Positions 1 through 5,222 of a DNA stretch of 5,351 nucleotides are shown one piece after another; position 1 is the first letter of the stretch, and each line of letters starts with the position of its first letter. The stretch spans positions 1-5,351 of the forward strand of contig CALBMD010000365.1 in assembly GCA_937896265.1 (NCBI GenBank). The letters are read 5' to 3'. This stretch comes from an uncultured Pseudomonadota bacterium. GTDB taxonomy: Bacteria > Bdellovibrionota_B > Oligoflexia > Oligoflexales > Bog-1112. A program made the translations under genes and the position numbers. A model generated the notes under the pieces. The model searched no databases, was not told the origin of the DNA, and saw only the letters and a list, made by a program, of their open reading frames with translations.

Positions 1-6
1 AAATAA

Positions 7-38
7 TTGATTTCTTATTTGCGGTGATTTTGTATTAC
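7..38 (+). promoter_or_regulatory. putative promoter region with TTTGCGGTG motif (site 1)
   Basis: TTGATT (7-12) and TATTAC (33-38) resemble -35 and -10 boxes, but the 20 nt spacing is too long for an ordinary sigma-70 promoter. Between them lies TTTGCGGTG (18-26), which recurs with the same TTGAT neighbour upstream of the gene at 2724. It lies about 40 nt before the hydrolase start. Confidence 0.3.
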
Positions 39-76
39 AAGATTTTGTTAGTAAATCGCCTTTTAAGGGGGAAGAC

Positions 77-862
77 TTGCCAAGTTTTAAGATAGCAGGT
101 GGTAGCGTTTATTTTGAGTTTTGGCAAGCTGATGCTAAAGCGCCATGGGTGACCCTTTTAGGTGGTCATGCTCGCACAAGCGCTGATTTTAGGATGTTTG
201 CTAAAAAAGTTTGTGAAAGAAATTTCAATGTTGTGACATTGGATTATCGCGGTTTTGGTCAGTCTCATTTTATGGGTAAGCATACTATGTCTGATCTGGT
301 CTTAGATGTGCATTGCCTGTGGGGTGAAATAGGCGTTTCTCGTAGCCATGTTTTAGGTATTTCAATGGGTGGTCTCCTGGCCCAGTCTCTCCTTGTAACG
401 CACTTTGATAGGGTCGATAGTTTAACGCTTATTTCAACTACACCGACACTTGAGTACTACTTAAAAAAGAATGACCCATGGCTTGATAATTACGCAGCAA
501 TCCTACAAAAGTTGAAATATTATTTTGCGCCAAGCTTTGCCGTAGCTAACAATAATTTAATTGAGGCTATGGCTAAAACAGTACATACCACTATCCAAAA
601 AACAGATTTTCTCCAAGCAGCTCAGTATCAAAGAGATGCAATTTCTACTTTTAAGCCTCTTATGCCTTCTTCGGATTTTGCAAAGCTCAAAGCATTGATC
701 ATTCATGGCTTAGATGATCAGGTGATTGCAGCGCAAGCTGCGCAAAAATTTTTATCTCTATTTTCTAATGGGGAAGTAGAACTTTTAGCAAATGTTGGTC
801 ATTTGGTTTTAGCGGAGAGTAATAAGTGGCTATTGGAGCGCTTTATTTCTTTTCTGATTTGA
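77..862 (+). CDS. alpha/beta-hydrolase fold protein
   Basis: This 261-residue protein is a probable soluble serine hydrolase of the alpha/beta-hydrolase superfamily (esterase, lactonase or C-C hydrolase type); the substrate cannot be told. Visible elements in order are an oxyanion-loop GGH at residues 29-31, the LDYRGFGQS strand-turn at 55-63, the nucleophile elbow GISMGG with Ser96, the acid in HGLDDQV (Asp214), and the catalytic His242 in VGHLVLAE. The full triad and a usual family length argue for an active enzyme. No signal peptide is seen. The start is TTG, chosen because a GGGGG-rich Shine-Dalgarno (67-71) lies 5 nt upstream and the first beta strand needs these residues; the next Met is residue 40, too late for the fold. 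The 3' end overlaps the convergent oxidase gene by 20 bp. Overall similarity is to 3-oxoadipate enol-lactonase-like hydrolases, but that is a fold-level resemblance only. Confidence 0.9.
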   Translation: MPSFKIAGGSVYFEFWQADAKAPWVTLLGGHARTSADFRMFAKKVCERNFNVVTLDYRGFGQSHFMGKHTMSDLVLDVHCLWGEIGVSRSHVLGISMGGLLAQSLLVTHFDRVDSLTLISTTPTLEYYLKKNDPWLDNYAAILQKLKYYFAPSFAVANNNLIEAMAKTVHTTIQKTDFLQAAQYQRDAISTFKPLMPSSDFAKLKALIIHGLDDQVIAAQAAQKFLSLFSNGEVELLANVGHLVLAESNKWLLERFISFLI

Positions 863-2249
863 GGATTTTTCCAGGGTTAAGAAGGTAATGAGGATCTAAG
901 GTTTCTTTAATCTTGCGCATAAGAGACAGTTGATTTGAATCAGCAAAGCTTGCAAAAGCTTCACGCTTAATCAAGCCAATGCCATGTTCAGCGCTAAGGC
1001 TACCCCTTAAGCTTTTAAGAGATTTGAAAATGCTGTCTTGTAATCTACCCTGTAACTGCCAGAAATCCTCTTTTGTTATTGCTGGCTGACCAACGTAGTT
1101 GATATGGATGTTGCCATCACCAATATGGCCAAAGAGTACTAAATCGATAGCTTTTTGGGAAAGAGCAATTTCTTGCACAGAAGCGACAAAAGGTGCAAGC
1201 CTGTCCAAACTGACGGTGAGATCGTTTTTTGCGAGAAAAGAGCTTGTCTGTAGACTCTCAGGAATCTGCTCGCGATAGGCCCAAATTCTCTGCGCTTCCT
1301 CTTGGGAGGAGGCTACAATAGCATCTTGGATCATTTTCTTGCTAGCTGACATTTCAAGAAAGCAAGCTAGCATATCTGGGTCTTGAGCTGTTTCTACTTC
1401 CAAAAGGCAGTAGTGGGAAAATTCCATTTGAAATGGCTTAGCATGCCCTTTAGCGTGAGCTAGCACTTTTGCCAGCGCCATCTTAGAAATGTATTCGATT
1501 GCTGCGATCTGCCAGGAGTTTTTCTTAGCTTCGCTGACAAATAAAAGCAGCTTTTCAAAAGAATCACAGGCCACAAAGCAAAGCGCATATTCCTTGGGTG
1601 CAGGTTGGAGCTTTAATATTGCTTTAGTAATGATACCCAAAGTACCCTCTGAGCCAATAAATAGTTGTTTGAGATCATATCCAGAGTTGTCTTTGCGTAG
1701 GGAAGTCATAAGATCTAAGATTTGGCCATCAGCTAAGACAACTTCTAAACCAAGCACTTGTTCGCGCATACCTCCATAGCGGATAAATTTTAGACCACCC
1801 GCATTGGTAGAGATATTTCCTCCAACCTGACAACTCCCTTTTGAGGCAAGATCAAGGCCAAAAAATAAACCAGCTTCCTTAGCTTTGGCAATAAGGTCTT
1901 GTGTGATGCAACCAGCTTCTACTTCTACGCTTAGACCTAAGGGGTCAAGGCATAGAATCTTGTTCATTTTGGTGAGAGAAACAATGACCTCTCCTTCGCA
2001 AGCCATCGCCCCAGCAGCAAGACCTGTTCTGCCCCCGCTTGGTACAACAGATAACCTTTGGCTAAAGCAATAAGACAATACTTGTGAGACTTGATGAGAA
2101 TTTTTAGGAAAGACGATACAAAGAAAGTTAGGCGCGTAAACTTTTGTCCAGTCTTTTCCCCAATGAGCAGTTTGATCGGAAAACTCTAAGACTTGATTTT
2201 CGCCAATATTTCGGCGAAAAAAAGCGATTGCTTCCGTTTCTTTTGACAC
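843..2249 (-). CDS. GlcD-family FAD-linked oxidase (D-2-hydroxyacid dehydrogenase)
   Basis: This is a flavoenzyme of the GlcD/Dld family that oxidises a D-2-hydroxyacid (D-lactate, glycolate or D-2-hydroxyglutarate) to the 2-oxoacid. The N-terminal FAD-binding (PCMH-type) domain, about residues 38-215, carries PSGGRTGL (70-77), a VGGNISTNAGG motif and the IGSEGTLGII motif. The C-terminal FAD-oxidase domain ends with FGHIGDGNIHIN (His375, His382), SAEHGIGL (Glu421) and NPGKIL (458-463). The two His plus Glu match the metal-ligand pattern of D-2-hydroxyglutarate dehydrogenases, so that or D-lactate dehydrogenase is favoured; substrate choice is inference. At 468 residues it has full family length. 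A TTG codon at 2250-2252 would extend it by one residue, but GTG at 2247-2249 is preferred because GGAGG lies 5 nt upstream of it and only 2 nt from the TTG. It is a single gene, convergent with the hydrolase. Confidence 0.93.
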   Translation of the reverse strand: MSKETEAIAFFRRNIGENQVLEFSDQTAHWGKDWTKVYAPNFLCIVFPKNSHQVSQVLSYCFSQRLSVVPSGGRTGLAAGAMACEGEVIVSLTKMNKILCLDPLGLSVEVEAGCITQDLIAKAKEAGLFFGLDLASKGSCQVGGNISTNAGGLKFIRYGGMREQVLGLEVVLADGQILDLMTSLRKDNSGYDLKQLFIGSEGTLGIITKAILKLQPAPKEYALCFVACDSFEKLLLFVSEAKKNSWQIAAIEYISKMALAKVLAHAKGHAKPFQMEFSHYCLLEVETAQDPDMLACFLEMSASKKMIQDAIVASSQEEAQRIWAYREQIPESLQTSSFLAKNDLTVSLDRLAPFVASVQEIALSQKAIDLVLFGHIGDGNIHINYVGQPAITKEDFWQLQGRLQDSIFKSLKSLRGSLSAEHGIGLIKREAFASFADSNQLSLMRKIKETLDPHYLLNPGKILKSEKK

Positions 2250-2253
2250 CAAG

Positions 2254-2261
2254 ACCTCCTT
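2254..2261 (-). promoter_or_regulatory. Shine-Dalgarno site of the FAD-linked oxidase
   Basis: Read on the minus strand this is AAGGAGGT, a near-perfect anti-16S match. It sits too close to the TTG at 2252-2250 and at good distance from the GTG at 2249-2247, so it decides the start in favour of GTG. Confidence 0.75.
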
Positions 2262-2282
2262 TCAAAGGCTAGGTTTACCTCT

Positions 2283-2311
2283 ATGATACACATTTTATGC
2301 TCAGGTGAGAA
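2283..2311 (-). promoter_or_regulatory. putative sigma-70 promoter of the FAD-linked oxidase
   Basis: On the minus strand a -35-like TTCTCA (2306-2311, 4 of 6 consensus bases) is followed after 17 nt by the -10 TATCAT (2283-2288, 5 of 6). Transcription would start near 2276, giving a leader of about 26 nt that contains the Shine-Dalgarno. Read by eye, without scoring. Confidence 0.35.
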
Positions 2312-2379
2312 AGATCGCCGTTGCGAAAGTTGCTGTTATCATCCAAAATAATTGAAGATTAGAGAGTGGAAAAGGATAT

Positions 2380-2568
2380 ATGAAAATAACTCGGAATAGA
2401 AGAGCAGGGCATTTAATCAGTTCGTCAATGGCCTTTCCAAAGAAAAAAGATGATGAGTATATTTACTTAGATGAACTTTTAAGAAGGCTGTTTTTGAGTC
2501 TTGTTTTTTGGAAAAAGAGAAAAAAAATAAGTGTTCGTGACAGGCTCTTTGGTAATCTTCTTAAATAG
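2380..2568 (+). CDS. small basic hypothetical protein
   Basis: This is a 62-residue open frame starting with ATG, with AAGGA (2372-2376) only 3 nt upstream. I do not recognise the product. It is strongly basic, with an Arg-rich start (KITRNRRAG), a lysine cluster KKKDDE at 21-26, a hydrophobic or amphipathic stretch around residues 29-44 (YLDELLRRLFLSLVFW) and a second basic cluster KKRKK at 45-49. The central stretch is too short and charged to call a membrane span with confidence; a nucleic-acid- or membrane-surface-binding peptide is possible. It lies between a divergent oxidase and the pseudo-receiver gene, with 155 bp to the latter. Codon use fits the AT-rich surroundings. It could be a chance frame, but the position, binding site and lack of any competing frame favour a gene. 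Confidence 0.5.
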   Translation: MKITRNRRAGHLISSSMAFPKKKDDEYIYLDELLRRLFLSLVFWKKRKKISVRDRLFGNLLK

Positions 2569-2592
2569 CGTCTCCTGTCTTAGGCATAACAT

Positions 2593-2612
2593 CTTAAATA
2601 AATAAATTTAAG
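2593..2612. repeat. AT-rich inverted repeat after the small gene
   Basis: CTTAAAT (2593-2599) and ATTTAAG (2606-2612) form a 7 bp perfect inverted repeat with a 6 nt loop, 25 bp after the stop of the small gene and followed by TTT and then a short T-rich stretch. It could be a weak terminator, but the stem has only one G-C pair, so pausing would be poor. The second arm also matches, in inverted form, 2698-2707 (CTTAAATTTA). Confidence 0.25.
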
Positions 2613-2628
2613 TTTAGAATCTTTTAAC

Positions 2629-2659
2629 TTGATATTTTTTGCGGTGCTCACTATTTAAT
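2629..2659 (+). promoter_or_regulatory. putative promoter region with TTTGCGGTG motif (site 2)
   Basis: TTGATA (2629-2634, 5 of 6 to the -35 consensus) is followed by TTTGCGGTG (2638-2646) and then TATTTAAT (2652-2659). The -10 could be TATTTA at 17 nt spacing (weak match) or TTTAAT at 19 nt (better match, long spacing). Transcription from here would give a leader of roughly 60 nt for the pseudo-receiver gene. Confidence 0.35.
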
Positions 2660-2723
2660 TAGGAGTTTAGAAGATATCTGTGCTTTTTCTAGGACTACTT
2701 AAATTTATGAAGAGTAGGAGATC

Positions 2724-3419
2724 ATGAGAACTAAGCCAAGAGTTTGTCTTATAGATGGGGACCCACAGGTTAAGCTTGGGTGGCAAAGGTCTCTTGGAAC
2801 CGAAGCTGAGCTTATCCACTATTCATCAAAAGATGATGTCTACCGTGCCTTAAAACAAGATCCAAAAAACTTCTCCTCTATAGACTGCGCTATTCTCGCA
2901 AGATATCTCAACTCTAATGAAATAGACCTTTTTGATAGTGATCTTGCAGAAAGATTGAAAAACTGTGGCGTTCAGGCTGTATTTTTAAATTGGCAGGGTT
3001 ATTTAACCAAGGAAGAAATTAATCAAAAATTTGATGGTCGCCTTTTTAACAAATACGGAGTCAGATGGCAAACATTGCGAGCGCGAGTTCAAAAAACCAA
3101 GACTCGCAAGATTTTAGTGCGTAAGTCACCTACAATTACTGTCATAGAACAAGCAGTTGTTCCACCTATTCAGCAATCTAAATCTCAACGTTGTAAAGAT
3201 CTTCTTAAGGTCATGGCTCGTAATGCTGTGGCTTCACATCGCACCAGGCTTGAATTTTACGCAGAATATGACGAACCTACAGGTGTCGCTTTACTTGAGG
3301 CAATTTATAACCGCTTGCTTACAGCTAAAGATAGATCGGCAGATTGCCCTAGTCGTTATATTAATTCATCGCCAGTTGTAGCTAAGAATATTCTGCAAAG
3401 GGCTTTATTTGATGCTTAG
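2724..3419 (+). CDS. degenerate receiver-domain (pseudo-response-regulator) protein
   Basis: This 231-residue cytoplasmic protein has an N-terminal half (about residues 5-120) that follows the CheY-like receiver pattern. VCLIDGDP (7-14) keeps the acidic pair Asp11/Asp13, and SSIDCAILARYL (51-62) is the beta-3 strand. VFLNWQG (86-92) is the beta-4 strand, and RLFNKYG (106-112) may supply the conserved lysine (Lys110). The phospho-acceptor position is Ala59 instead of Asp, and the usual Thr/Ser of beta-4 is Asn89, so conventional phosphorylation is not expected. A basic linker (about 118-131) leads to a C-terminal region of about 80 residues, probably helical, that I cannot assign; no clear helix-turn-helix, GGDEF or EAL is seen. 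The start is ATG with AGGAG (2716-2720) 3 nt upstream. No histidine kinase lies beside it. The receiver call is by pattern and would need a profile or structure search. Confidence 0.75.
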   Translation: MRTKPRVCLIDGDPQVKLGWQRSLGTEAELIHYSSKDDVYRALKQDPKNFSSIDCAILARYLNSNEIDLFDSDLAERLKNCGVQAVFLNWQGYLTKEEINQKFDGRLFNKYGVRWQTLRARVQKTKTRKILVRKSPTITVIEQAVVPPIQQSKSQRCKDLLKVMARNAVASHRTRLEFYAEYDEPTGVALLEAIYNRLLTAKDRSADCPSRYINSSPVVAKNILQRALFDA

Positions 3420-3449
3420 CTCTTGTGCCTGCCTGTGAATATGGCTCAC

Positions 3450-3462
3450 GTTAGCGACTAAC
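3450..3462. repeat. short palindrome between pseudo-receiver and dioxygenase genes
   Basis: GTTAG-CGA-CTAAC is a perfect 5 bp inverted repeat with a 3 nt loop, 31 bp after the pseudo-receiver stop codon. No T-run follows, so it does not read as an intrinsic terminator. The rest of the 150 bp gap (3420-3569) shows TTGACG (3478-3483) and TTGATT (3495-3500) as -35-like boxes, but no convincing -10 partner. Confidence 0.2.
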
Positions 3463-3569
3463 AAGATAGATTTGGGTTTGACGATAATTTCCTCTTGATT
3501 TTTCCGCCACTGTTTTTTAGCCTTAACTAATTAAAAGCCCATAAATTTGTCATTACATGGAGTCTTTGA

Positions 3570-4106
3570 GTGTCTGCTTCTGCTGATTCTCGCATCCGTT
3601 CGTTGCCACAGCTTCTTCATGCCTTAAATGAAGTCGCTCTAGCGCATGAGTTTGGTGAAATTTTTGAGAGGGTGGAATTGAGTTTGGCTGATGTTCAAGA
3701 ATATGTTCGTTTTAAGCCGGACACTTATAATCGACAAAGCATAAGAAAAACAGCCAATTATGAGCTTTTAGTGTTAAGCTGGCAACCTGGACAGCAAAGT
3801 TCTATTCACTGCCATAGCGGTTCTAGAGGCTGGATGCTAAATATTCAAGGTTGCGTGGTGGAGTATCTCTACCAGCTTTGTCAGCAAGGTGACGAGATTT
3901 CTCTTCAGGATGAGAGAAAAAGCCAATGTTATCAGGCAACTTGGTCTTATATCGACGACAAAAGAGGCGCGCATCGCATTGCTGTTGAAGGAAGCACTCC
4001 TGCAGTTACCTTGCATCTATACGCTCCTCCCATAGAGTCTTGCAATTATTTCGTCCAAAATGGCTTGCAGGTGACTAAAAAAGTCCATGTTTATGAAACG
4101 GTCTAA
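3570..4106 (+). CDS. cysteine dioxygenase-like cupin protein
   Basis: This 178-residue protein fits the type I cysteine dioxygenase family, non-heme iron enzymes that oxidise L-cysteine thiol to cysteine sulfinate. Aligned by eye with rat CDO, the iron ligands are His80 and His82 (motif PGQQSSIHCH) and His135 (KRGAHRI). The substrate-carboxylate arginine is Arg55 (YNRQ), and the Ser-His-Tyr triad becomes Thr147-His149-Tyr151 in TLHLYAPP. The cysteine that forms the Cys-Tyr cofactor in animals (Cys93) is Gly87 here, as in many bacterial enzymes. A 3-mercaptopropionate dioxygenase role is an alternative. The start is GTG, supported by GGAG (3559-3562) 7 nt upstream; the nearby ATG at 3557 is out of frame. 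It is the first gene of a probable operon with the small membrane protein, def and rpe. Confidence 0.85.
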   Translation: MSASADSRIRSLPQLLHALNEVALAHEFGEIFERVELSLADVQEYVRFKPDTYNRQSIRKTANYELLVLSWQPGQQSSIHCHSGSRGWMLNIQGCVVEYLYQLCQQGDEISLQDERKSQCYQATWSYIDDKRGAHRIAVEGSTPAVTLHLYAPPIESCNYFVQNGLQVTKKVHVYETV

Positions 4107-4137
4107 CTTACAGACTTTTATTTGAAAGGAGCCGATC

Positions 4138-4383
4138 ATGCTCAAAGATTTGGCGGCATGGCTTTTAAAAATAGCTTTGCAGATGGTAATTTGGGTATTT
4201 GTCCTATCTTTTAAGTGGGATGGGCGCTCACTTTTTGATCATGGTCATAAGATTTTGGTTGAAAACGCTTTTGTGGATATGGTTGAAGAGGAGGCAAATC
4301 GCTTGTTTAATAAGATTTATGAAACTGGAAAGTTGACTTTTGCTGAAATTTCAGGGAAAAATGACAAAACTGAAAAAAGGTAA
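4138..4383 (+). CDS. small single-pass membrane protein of unknown function
   Basis: This is an 81-residue protein I do not recognise. A hydrophobic stretch at about residues 8-25 (WLLKIALQMVIWVFVLSF) can span the membrane once. It is followed by FKWDGRSLFDHGHKILVEN and then an acidic, helix-prone tail (VDMVEEEANRLF) ending in a charged lysine-rich end (GKNDKTEKR). There is no signal-peptidase site, so it is probably an N-terminal anchor. The ATG start has AAAGGAG (4125-4131) 6 nt upstream, the strongest binding site in this cluster, which supports a real gene. It lies 31 bp after the dioxygenase gene and 22 bp before def, so it is probably co-transcribed with them. A link to protein maturation at the membrane is only a guess from position. 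Confidence 0.75.
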   Translation: MLKDLAAWLLKIALQMVIWVFVLSFKWDGRSLFDHGHKILVENAFVDMVEEEANRLFNKIYETGKLTFAEISGKNDKTEKR

Positions 4384-4405
4384 GCCTCAAAGATTAGGAT
4401 GAGAA

Positions 4406-4951
4406 GTGTATAAATTAGAGATTGTTACTTGGCCATCTGAGATACTGACAACTAGAGCGGCGGAAGTAACGGAGTTTGATAAAGACCTGCCAATATTAGC
4501 AAAACGCATGCATGAAACAATGGAAGAAAGCTATGGGATTGGTCTTGCTGCTAATCAAGTAGGGCTTTTAAAGCGCATTATTGTTATCCATATCCCTTAC
4601 CAAGAGGGCGAGGATGCAGAAGATGAACCAAGAAGGCCTTGGCACGATAAAAAGTTTACTTTGGTAAACCCTGTTATTGTTGAGAAAAAAGGCCGGATTA
4701 AAATGACAGAAGGCTGTTTAAGTTTTCCTGAGATTTATGAATATATTGATCGCGCGGGGGAAATTACAGTAAAGGCTAAAGATGAGTTTGGTAATAATTT
4801 ACTCATAGAAGCAGATGGTTTATTTTCTGTCTGTTTGCAGCATGAGATCGATCATATTGATGGGATTGTCTTTATTAACCGTATGAGCAGATTGAAAGCA
4901 CAACTTGCTAAAAGAAAATTACAAAAAGCGCAGTTGATGAATCATGCCTGA
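4406..4951 (+). CDS. def: peptide deformylase
   Basis: Peptide deformylase is a cytosolic metalloenzyme that removes the formyl group from the N-terminal methionine of new proteins. All three signature motifs are present: GLAANQVG (46-53), EGCLSFP (102-108, metal ligand Cys104) and QHEIDHIDG (145-153, ligands His146 and His150, catalytic Glu147). At 181 residues it is a normal bacterial length. Between the first and second motifs there is an acidic loop (about residues 66-82, EGEDAEDE then PRRPWHDKK) that is longer than in the E. coli-type enzyme. The first motif has Asn50 where most family members have Pro or Thr. The GTG start has AGGA (4396-4399) 6 nt upstream. The stop overlaps the rpe start by 8 nt. 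No formyltransferase gene (fmt) follows. Confidence 0.97.
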   Translation: MYKLEIVTWPSEILTTRAAEVTEFDKDLPILAKRMHETMEESYGIGLAANQVGLLKRIIVIHIPYQEGEDAEDEPRRPWHDKKFTLVNPVIVEKKGRIKMTEGCLSFPEIYEYIDRAGEITVKAKDEFGNNLLIEADGLFSVCLQHEIDHIDGIVFINRMSRLKAQLAKRKLQKAQLMNHA

Positions 4952-5051
4952 GAGAAAAATAGATCAATGTGCTCTACTCCCTTCTATTCTTGCTGCTGAC
5001 TTTGCTCGACTCGGCGATGAAGTGAAAGCCGTTGAAGTCGCTGGTGCTGAT
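4944..5051 (+). CDS. rpe: ribulose-phosphate 3-epimerase, N-terminal fragment
   Basis: The first 36 residues match ribulose-phosphate 3-epimerase, the pentose-phosphate enzyme interconverting ribulose-5-phosphate and xylulose-5-phosphate. LLPSILAADFARLGDEV (about residues 11-27) and KAVEVAGAD (28-36) are the first beta strand and helix of the TIM barrel. In the family AGAD is followed by W-[IL]-H-[VL]-D-V-M-D-G, the metal-binding strand; here the next codons read RVQAPRF and the family signal stops. The frame stays open to 5282 but is only the antisense of the PIN and groES fragments. The ATG overlaps the def stop by 8 nt and has no strong binding site, so coupled translation is likely. An intact Rpe is about 215-230 residues; the rest is lost to the sequence joint, not to a frameshift. 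Confidence 0.88.
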
Positions 5052-5056
5052 CGCGT
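5037..5056. other. joint between AT-rich rpe and GC-rich DNA
   Basis: Base composition, codon use and gene content all change here. Left of it the plus strand encodes EVAGAD of Rpe; right of it the minus strand encodes the PIN-domain sequence ending PWGLHAIS. The bases GCTGAT (5046-5051) fit both genes and may be the overlap used in joining. No inverted repeats, direct repeats, integrase or tRNA end mark it as a mobile-element boundary. Confidence 0.8.
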
Positions 5057-5198
5057 GCAGGCCCCACGGTTCGAGCGCCTGGTTGGGGAAGTCCCGGACG
5101 TTGTCGGTGACGATCGCCTCCGCGTTGCCCTGGATGGCAGCGGCGACGATGTGGCGGTCGTTGTCGTCGGCCATCCCCGTGATGCGGTCTTCGAGCGG
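5046..5198 (-). pseudogene. PIN-domain (VapC-like) toxin, C-terminal fragment
   Basis: The minus strand encodes a stretch that reads like the C-terminal half of a PIN-domain protein, the ribonuclease fold of VapC-type toxins. The pattern is DDNDRHIVAAAI, then AEAIVTDNVRDFP, then EPWGLHAIS, with the acidic residues (DDND, VTDN, RDF) expected in the metal site. Only about 50 residues are present, whereas PIN domains are about 130; the N-terminal part with the first catalytic Asp is missing and no antitoxin gene is visible. It is fused in frame, upstream, to the first codons of groES and, downstream, to antisense rpe. The resulting 78-residue frame (minus strand, 5210 to 4974) starts at the groES ATG, so it is an artefact or a remnant and not a functional toxin. 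High GC suggests an actinobacterial-type source. Confidence 0.7.
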
Positions 5199-5210
5199 CT
5201 TCAGGGCCAT
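5181..5210 (-). CDS. groES: co-chaperonin GroES, N-terminal fragment
   Basis: The first ten codons from the ATG at 5210 read MALKPLEDRI, the typical start of GroES, the heptameric lid of the GroEL chaperonin. Short as it is, the call is supported by context: an AGGAGG binding site 6 nt upstream, two CIRCE operators and a promoter, exactly the leader expected for groES in Gram-positive and actinobacterial genomes. After Ile10 the family would continue with VV and the mobile loop; here it changes to TGMADDNDRH of a PIN-domain protein. The codons for PLEDRI could belong to either gene. The remaining 85-95 residues of GroES are absent. Confidence 0.65.
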
Positions 5211-5216
5211 GCTTCG

Positions 5217-5222
5217 CCTCCT
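5217..5222 (-). promoter_or_regulatory. groES ribosome binding site
   Basis: AGGAGG on the minus strand, 6 nt before the ATG at 5210. It fixes the groES start and shows that this ATG is a real initiation codon in the source genome. Confidence 0.75.

Noticed and set aside
1489..2073. Plus-strand open frames opposite the FAD-linked oxidase
   Set aside because: They are antisense to a well-conserved oxidase, have no family resemblance and lack binding sites.
2321..2349. Promoter for the small basic gene (TTGCGA with CAAAAT)
   Set aside because: The -10 match is only 4 of 6 and several equally poor choices exist in the same stretch.
2593..2707. CTTAAATTTA / TAAATTTAAG inverted copies as a mobile-element end or operator
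   Set aside because: Purely AT-rich words in an AT-rich gap; no transposase, target duplication or symmetric spacing.
3157..3381. Second plus-strand frame within the pseudo-receiver gene
   Set aside because: Overlaps the 231-residue gene in another frame, with no Shine-Dalgarno and low-complexity composition.
3434..3449. CRP-like site TGTGA...TCAC
   Set aside because: The spacer is 7 nt rather than the required 6, and the outer bases do not match.
4974..5210. A heat-shock-controlled PIN toxin as a new toxin system
   Set aside because: Only the C-terminal half of the PIN domain is present, no antitoxin is visible, the start belongs to groES and the end is antisense rpe; two joints in 170 bp point to a chimera.
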